Program-made: the position numbers and the translations under genes | Origin: Bacteroidota bacterium | GTDB taxonomy: Bacteria > Bacteroidota > Bacteroidia > UKL13-3 | DNA: 33,316 bases | Assembly: GCA_947449515.1 (NCBI GenBank) | Contig: CANFSD010000004.1 | Span: forward strand, 1 to 33,316 | Reading direction: 5' to 3' | The notes under the pieces: model-generated | The model's database searches: none | Seen by the model: only the letters and a program-made list of their open reading frames with translations | Told to the model about the DNA's origin: nothing | Shown here: positions 28,498-33,316 of the stretch, in pieces | Layout of the letters: each line of letters begins with the position of its first letter | Numbering within the stretch: the first letter of the stretch is position 1

Positions 28498-28505
28498 TAA
28501 CTTTG
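28498..28505 (+). promoter_or_regulatory. TAACTTTG, -7-like box for the OsmC gene
   Basis: TAnnTTTG match 21 bp before ATG 28527; no clear -33. Confidence 0.35.
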
Positions 28506-28508
28506 CTT

Positions 28509-28516
28509 CAAATCTA
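28509..28516 (-). promoter_or_regulatory. TAGATTTG, -7-like box for the divergent 27737-28492 gene
   Basis: Minus strand TAGATTTG 16 bp before the TTG start; no clear -33. Confidence 0.3.
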
Positions 28517-28526
28517 TAAAAAAAAC

Positions 28527-28934
28527 ATGGCAACTTCAGAAGTAGTTTACCAAGGCGAATTAAGGTGTAAAGCTAAACATTTACAATCAGAAAGCATAAT
28601 TGTTACAGATGCTCCCATTGATAACCATGGCAAAGGTGAAGCATTTTCTCCAACCGATTTATTGGCAACCTCATTAGGTGTATGTATGCTAACCATTATG
28701 GGTATTGAAGCCAATAAACATAAAATTAATATAGATGGAACCCAACTGAGTATTACCAAGCATATGGGCACAATGCCCAGGAGGGTAACAAAAATTGAAG
28801 TAAAAGTGATGGTACCAACCCTTGGGCTGACCGATAGGCAAAAAGCCGCTTTAACAGAGGCTGGAATTAATTGCCCTGTAGCTAAAAGCTTGCATCCTGA
28901 TTTAATTCAGGACATTGAATTTAACTACAATTAG
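28527..28934 (+). CDS. OsmC/Ohr-family protein
   Basis: FSPTDLLATSLGVCMLTIMGIEA and NCPVAKSLHPDL are OsmC-family motifs. ATG at 28527 preferred over TTG 28503. Confidence 0.93.
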   Translation: MATSEVVYQGELRCKAKHLQSESIIVTDAPIDNHGKGEAFSPTDLLATSLGVCMLTIMGIEANKHKINIDGTQLSITKHMGTMPRRVTKIEVKVMVPTLGLTDRQKAALTEAGINCPVAKSLHPDLIQDIEFNYN

Positions 28935-29044
28935 AAGCTAACTCCTATGGCAGGAACTGGAATAGAAAACTTGGGGCAGCTTCCTTTACAAGCACTTAAG
29001 CTCAATAGAGCAAAAATGGCGATGGCATAAATTATCTTTTTCAT
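28931..29044 (-). CDS. Very small lipoprotein, 37 aa
   Basis: MKKIIYAIAIFALLSLSACKGSCPKFSIPVPAIGVSF: n-region KK, hydrophobic core, lipobox LSAC. The track's 71-aa ORF has an implausible N-terminal extension. Confidence 0.6.
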   Translation of the reverse strand: MKKIIYAIAIFALLSLSACKGSCPKFSIPVPAIGVSF

Positions 29045-29061
29045 TCTAAAATTATTAACTA

Positions 29062-30267
29062 TTGAATACAACGAGCTCCATAAGGCAACTATTGCAAACA
29101 TTTGATTTGGAAGGTTTTTTGACCCAAAACAAACAAATGGATGCAAATATATTCTTATTAACCCACAAAAGTAATAAAAATGATTTGAATTGGCTATTAG
29201 CAGAGCAAATCAAATTATATCCCAAGGCAATAAACAAACTTCCTCATTTTGTTAAAAACCATTGTTGGTTCACCTCAAAAAGTTATGAGCAAGCCAGCGG
29301 GGAAGCCTCTGCACAGTTCAAAGCATCCCTGCTAAAGGGTAGGAATTTATTGGATTTATCTGGCGGATTAGGGGTTGATGATTGGGCTTTTTCACAAAAT
29401 TTTGACAATGTAATCTCCTTAGATCCAGATATAAGCCTCAATGATATTGTTAGGGAAAACTTTCATCGACTGCAGCGAAAAAACATAGAAAGAATAAGCA
29501 TTAGCGCAGAAGAATACCTTTTAAATACGCAAGAAAAATTCGACCTCATATACCTAGATGCCGACAGAAGACCAGCCCAAGGGAAAAGTTATTTCTTGAG
29601 CAATGATGCACCCAATTTTTTAGAAATTCAGGATACTTGCTTTTCCCTTACATCCAAAATTCTCCTGAAACTTTCGCCCATGGCAGACCTCCATTACCTT
29701 CAAGAAACCCTTTCACACATAGAGAAAATTATTGTTGTAGGAGACAAAAAGGAAGTAAAGGAAGTATTGGTTTTATTAAACAGCTCCAATGAATCGAAAC
29801 CAATTATTGAAAGTGTATTATTGCTAGAAGGTGAGGAAAACCGCCATTTTTCAAGTAAAAATGATATAAAATTAGGAATTAGCCAGGTTGATTCGGAAGC
29901 TGGCTTTTTCTTTGAACCCCATGTGGTAATCATTAAAGCCCAACTCAGTTTAAATTACGCAAACGCTTGCGGTTTGAACCAATTGGCAATTAATAGCTCC
30001 TTTTATATTGGAAAGCACTTACCAGCAAATTTCATGGGACGTAGTTTTGAAATAGTAAAGGCATTTGAATTTTCCAAAAGTGTCTTTATACAATATTTAA
30101 AATCAGCACAATTGGATCAGGCCAATATTACCAAACGTAATTTTGTGTTAAGTGTTGAAGAAATTAGAAAAGCCTATAAAATAAAAGAGGGTGGCAAAGA
30201 CTATTTATTCTTTAGCACCCTCTCTGATGGAACCCGTATGGTTTATCACTGTATTAAAACAGCCTAG
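29062..30267 (+). CDS. Class I SAM-dependent methyltransferase with THUMP-like domain
   Basis: LLDLSGGLGVDDWAFSQNFDNVISLDPD (SAM motif I), FDLIYLDADRRPAQGKSYFLSNDAPNF; C-terminal KRNFVLSVEEIRKAYKIKEGGKDYLFFSTLSDGTRMVYHC. TTG start. Confidence 0.85.
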   Translation: MNTTSSIRQLLQTFDLEGFLTQNKQMDANIFLLTHKSNKNDLNWLLAEQIKLYPKAINKLPHFVKNHCWFTSKSYEQASGEASAQFKASLLKGRNLLDLSGGLGVDDWAFSQNFDNVISLDPDISLNDIVRENFHRLQRKNIERISISAEEYLLNTQEKFDLIYLDADRRPAQGKSYFLSNDAPNFLEIQDTCFSLTSKILLKLSPMADLHYLQETLSHIEKIIVVGDKKEVKEVLVLLNSSNESKPIIESVLLLEGEENRHFSSKNDIKLGISQVDSEAGFFFEPHVVIIKAQLSLNYANACGLNQLAINSSFYIGKHLPANFMGRSFEIVKAFEFSKSVFIQYLKSAQLDQANITKRNFVLSVEEIRKAYKIKEGGKDYLFFSTLSDGTRMVYHCIKTA

Positions 30268-31517
30268 ACCTTATTGGAATATATTTTTAGTTTTTGTCCG
30301 CGTGAGACCTTGTTTTTCCTAATTACACCTTTGTTCCAGCGCTTTAAATCGGCCACACTTACATCAAACTTCCGTGCAATTTTTGCCAAGTAATCTCCAC
30401 TTTTAACCTTATAAACAATTTTCTCCGGACGGGCATTTTCAATTTCACGGTTCATCGCAATCAGGTCTTGGTTCAACTGATTGCTCAAATTAGTGTCATT
30501 GCGCAAGGCTGCAACTTTTACAGCCATGTGGTATGGCAAGGTAAGTACCACACCGTTGCTAGAAAAAGGTATTACCCCACGACGAAGAGATGGGTTGTAA
30601 TTGCGAATTTCTTCTGTTGTTGTATTGAGGGCTAAAGCCAATTTTTCAATTGACATCCTATTATCTACAATAACCGTATCTAGGTGAAAATACATTTCAT
30701 CTTCAGCAGGATAAATATTATGCTCGCTGGCATAGTTCATTACATAAGCTGCTGCTATGAATGCCGGCACATAACCTCGGGTTTCACGAGGTAAATAAGG
30801 CATTATTTCCCAAATATTACGTTTACCACCAGACCTACGAATGGCTTTAGAAACATTACCCGGACCGCAATTATAACTTGCTATTACGAGCAACCAATCG
30901 CCATAAATACGGTATGAATTTTTAAAATATTTTACAGCCGCCTCGGTAGATTTGATAATATCTTTTCTATCGTCAATGTAAGAATCTGAACGCAAACCGT
31001 ACATTCTTCCGGTTGGAGCCATAAACTGCCATAGACCGGCTGCACCTACAGGAGAGATGGCCCTTTGGTTCAAAGCACTTTCAATAACTGCCAAATACTT
31101 CAATTCCATTGGCACATTTTCACGATCGAAAACCTCTTCAAAAATGGGAAAGTAGAACTTAGAACTGCTTAATACTTTACTTACCAATTTGCGCTTGCGG
31201 TTGGCATATAAATCAATATATGCTCTAACTTGTTGGTTATATTCAAGCGGAATTTCAGTTTCTAAAAGACTTAAACGGAAGGCATATGTTGAATCAGAGT
31301 AAACAGGAATATCACCTTCATCAAAACCATAAATATTTAACTCTCCAGCATCTGTAACTGGGTATAATTTGTTTCTCCAATGAAGGGTATTGCTATCAAT
31401 TTTAGCCACCAGCGCGTCTCGGTCCGAACCAAAACCGCCCACAAGTGGTTGAGCAGCAAGGCCAGTAACCACAGTAGTTAGGACTAAAATTAAATATTTT
31501 ATTTTCTTATTCAACAT
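30264..31517 (-). CDS. mltD: MltD-like lytic murein transglycosylase with C-terminal LysM
   Basis: ESALNQRAISPVGAAGLWQFMAPTGRMYGLRSDSYIDDRKD, ASYNCGPGNVSKAIRRSGG; LysM YKVKSGDYLAKIARKFDVSVADLKRWNKGV...VSRGQKLKIY. Confidence 0.93.
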   Translation of the reverse strand: MLNKKIKYLILVLTTVVTGLAAQPLVGGFGSDRDALVAKIDSNTLHWRNKLYPVTDAGELNIYGFDEGDIPVYSDSTYAFRLSLLETEIPLEYNQQVRAYIDLYANRKRKLVSKVLSSSKFYFPIFEEVFDRENVPMELKYLAVIESALNQRAISPVGAAGLWQFMAPTGRMYGLRSDSYIDDRKDIIKSTEAAVKYFKNSYRIYGDWLLVIASYNCGPGNVSKAIRRSGGKRNIWEIMPYLPRETRGYVPAFIAAAYVMNYASEHNIYPAEDEMYFHLDTVIVDNRMSIEKLALALNTTTEEIRNYNPSLRRGVIPFSSNGVVLTLPYHMAVKVAALRNDTNLSNQLNQDLIAMNREIENARPEKIVYKVKSGDYLAKIARKFDVSVADLKRWNKGVIRKNKVSRGQKLKIYSNKV

Positions 31518-31539
31518 GTGTATTTGACAGTAGGAATCC

Positions 31540-31547
31540 CAAATATA
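31540..31547 (-). promoter_or_regulatory. TATATTTG, -7-like box upstream of mltD-like gene
   Basis: TAnnTTTG on the minus strand 22 bp before the ATG; weak -33. Confidence 0.4.
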
Positions 31548-31619
31548 CGTAGGATAACCATCATAACTTTATTTCTACAAAGGTAAGTATCCACAGCATA
31601 TTTTCCTAATAAACGCCAA

Positions 31620-31709
31620 ATGAGCAGTTTAGAGTACACTTTACGAGATTTTTCTAAAAAATTGACACAAAAAGGGGAACTTGCATGTCTAAAATTGTTT
31701 GAATTTTGA
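31620..31709 (+). CDS. Putative 29-aa upstream ORF (leader peptide) overlapping the lpxK start
   Basis: ATG AGC AGT ... GAA TTT TGA encodes MSSLEYTLRDFSKKLTQKGELACLKLFEF*; stop TGA (31707-31709) overlaps lpxK TTG (31706-31708). Confidence 0.45.
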   Translation: MSSLEYTLRDFSKKLTQKGELACLKLFEF

Positions 31710-32770
31710 ACTTATTTCAACTCCTTCTATTACCCTTATCACTTCTTTACCAATTGGTTCTGCGCCTCAGAAACAGTTTGTATTCGCGTGGTATTTTTGG
31801 AGTAACCACTTTTGATTTACCCATCATTAATGTGGGTAATTTGGCATTTGGCGGAACTGGTAAAACACCCCACATTGAATACCTTATCAGACTATTAAAG
31901 GAAAAGCATAAAGTTGCCGTTTTGAGCCGAGGTTACAAGCGAAAAACAACAGGATATTTATTTGGAGATGAACATGCCACTGCCATGAGTTTGGGCGATG
32001 AGCCTTACCAAATATTTAGAAAGTTCAGAGATATTGTGGTGGCAGTTGCTGAAAACAGGGTTTTGGGCGTTCCCTATTTATTATTTGATGCACCAGAAAC
32101 AGAAGTCATCTTATTAGACGATGCCTACCAGCACAGGGCAATAAAACCCGGCTTAAACATTTTATTAACCGAACAAAATCGTTTGTATATTAACGACCAT
32201 TTGGCTCCAGTCGGATACTTAAGAGAATATGCCAGCGCTGCAGAACGTGCCGATTGTATTGTTGTTACTAAATGTAAAACAGACCTTAGCCTAGAAGAAA
32301 GAAAAAGTATCATTGCTCAATTGAAACCATTGGGCCACCAAAGTGTCTATTTCTCCTTTTTAAAATACGGTGAATTGGTTTCCTATTTTGAGCCCTCAGT
32401 GGCAAATGAAACAAATGCAGTTCTTGCTTTTGCTGGAATTGCCAACCCGCAACCTTTCTTCCAATACCTTGAATCAAAATATCAACATGTAATTACCAAT
32501 TCATTTCCTGACCACCACCAGTTATCAGAAATTGAAATTGAGCGATTGCTTGAAACTTTTGATGAAATAAAAAGTGACCATAAAATAATTGTATCCACTG
32601 AAAAAGATTTTCAAAAATTGGTTCAAGGTCCACAAGCAGAAAAATTAAAACAATATCCCTTCTATTTTATACCCATTGAAGTTGCTTTCTTTGCAGAGGA
32701 CAGCAGCAATTTCAATCAAAAAGTAATTCAATATGTTAGCGAAAATAGCACAAACACATACGTACCTTAA
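31706..32770 (+). CDS. lpxK: Tetraacyldisaccharide 4'-kinase LpxK, TTG start
   Basis: LLLPLSLLYQLVLRLRNSLYSRGIF, NVGNLAFGGTGKTPHIEYLIRLL (Walker A), AVLSRGYKRKT, GDEPYQIFRKF, LLDDAYQHRAIKPGLNILL. Confidence 0.96.
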   Translation: MNLFQLLLLPLSLLYQLVLRLRNSLYSRGIFGVTTFDLPIINVGNLAFGGTGKTPHIEYLIRLLKEKHKVAVLSRGYKRKTTGYLFGDEHATAMSLGDEPYQIFRKFRDIVVAVAENRVLGVPYLLFDAPETEVILLDDAYQHRAIKPGLNILLTEQNRLYINDHLAPVGYLREYASAAERADCIVVTKCKTDLSLEERKSIIAQLKPLGHQSVYFSFLKYGELVSYFEPSVANETNAVLAFAGIANPQPFFQYLESKYQHVITNSFPDHHQLSEIEIERLLETFDEIKSDHKIIVSTEKDFQKLVQGPQAEKLKQYPFYFIPIEVAFFAEDSSNFNQKVIQYVSENSTNTYVP

Positions 32771-33316
32771 TTCATTTTACAACCAAGCAAAAATTGGGAT
32801 CATCCTAGGAACTGGCTTAGGGGCATTGGTAGATGAAATGGAAATTGAATACAGCCTACCTTATGGGGGTATTCCAAATTTCCCAATTAGCACCGTAGAA
32901 AGCCATCAAGGCCGTTTGCTAATAGGTAAATTAAATAATGTACCCGTGCTTGTTATGCAAGGAAGGTTTCATTATTACGAAGGATATAACATGCAAGAAC
33001 TTACATTTCCTGTGAGGGTGATGAAGCAATTGGGCATTGAAAATTTATTTATTTCCAACGCATCTGGCGGCCTAAATCCAAGTTATGAGGTGAGTGATTT
33101 AATGATTTTAAACGACCATATCAATTTGTTACCTGAGCATCCATTAAGAGGGAAAAATGAAGATACTTTAGGACCAAGGTTTCCAGATATGAGTGAGGCT
33201 TACGACCCAAAACTAATTGCATTGGCGCATGAAATTGGATCGGAATTAGGTATTAAATTACAAGAAGGCGTATACGCTGCTGTTCAAGGACCAACACTTG
33301 AAACAAAGGCAGAATA
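32733..33316 (+). CDS. Purine-nucleoside phosphorylase, 3' end cut off by window edge
   Basis: Translation MLAKIAQTHTYLNSFYNQAKIGIILGTGLGALVDEMEIEY...HQGRLLIGKLNNVPVLVMQGRFHYYEGY...FISNASGGLNPSYEVSDLMILNDHINLLPEHPLRG...QEGVYAAVQGPTLETKAE; PNP family motifs. Overlaps lpxK by 38 bp. Confidence 0.93.
   Translation, partial: MLAKIAQTHTYLNSFYNQAKIGIILGTGLGALVDEMEIEYSLPYGGIPNFPISTVESHQGRLLIGKLNNVPVLVMQGRFHYYEGYNMQELTFPVRVMKQLGIENLFISNASGGLNPSYEVSDLMILNDHINLLPEHPLRGKNEDTLGPRFPDMSEAYDPKLIALAHEIGSELGIKLQEGVYAAVQGPTLETKAE

Overview
This 33.3-kb window looks like an ordinary Bacteroidetes chromosome: AT-rich, TAnnTTTG-type promoters, a T9SS sorting tail, and miaA, miaB, lipA, lipB, lpxK and serine-palmitoyltransferase genes. 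I found no phage, IS element, CRISPR array, tRNA or rRNA. The genes with recognisable products are an ALDH (truncated), lipB, TerC, miaA, a 2154-aa T9SS-secreted repeat protein, a glycosyltransferase, an acyl-CoA dehydrogenase, two helix-hairpin-helix proteins, an RmlD-like SDR, miaB, a degenerate MtfA-like membrane protein, a sigma-54 activator, a membrane pyrophosphatase with a Cys-rich tail, a PorV-like protein, an AlkD-like protein, SPT, a thioredoxin, lipA, OsmC, a THUMP-like methyltransferase, an MltD-like lytic transglycosylase, lpxK and PNP (truncated). The items most worth a second look are: (1) an over-represented palindromic DNA word, GGNTCGAACC (ideal form TTGGTTCGAACCAA), found in eight different genes and in all three reading frames; (2) a 154-aa, 22-Cys, CxxxC-rich tail on the membrane pyrophosphatase; (3) an MtfA/M90-like protein that has lost its zinc ligands, is fused to TM segments, and sits between miaB and a sensorless sigma-54 activator; (4) a 29-codon upstream ORF whose stop overlaps the forced TTG start of lpxK; (5) small ORFs missing from the ORF track (a 53-aa membrane protein and a 37-aa lipoprotein); (6) 14 tandem ~84-aa repeats, each keeping a two-Cys pair. 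All calls were made by eye, without database searches.
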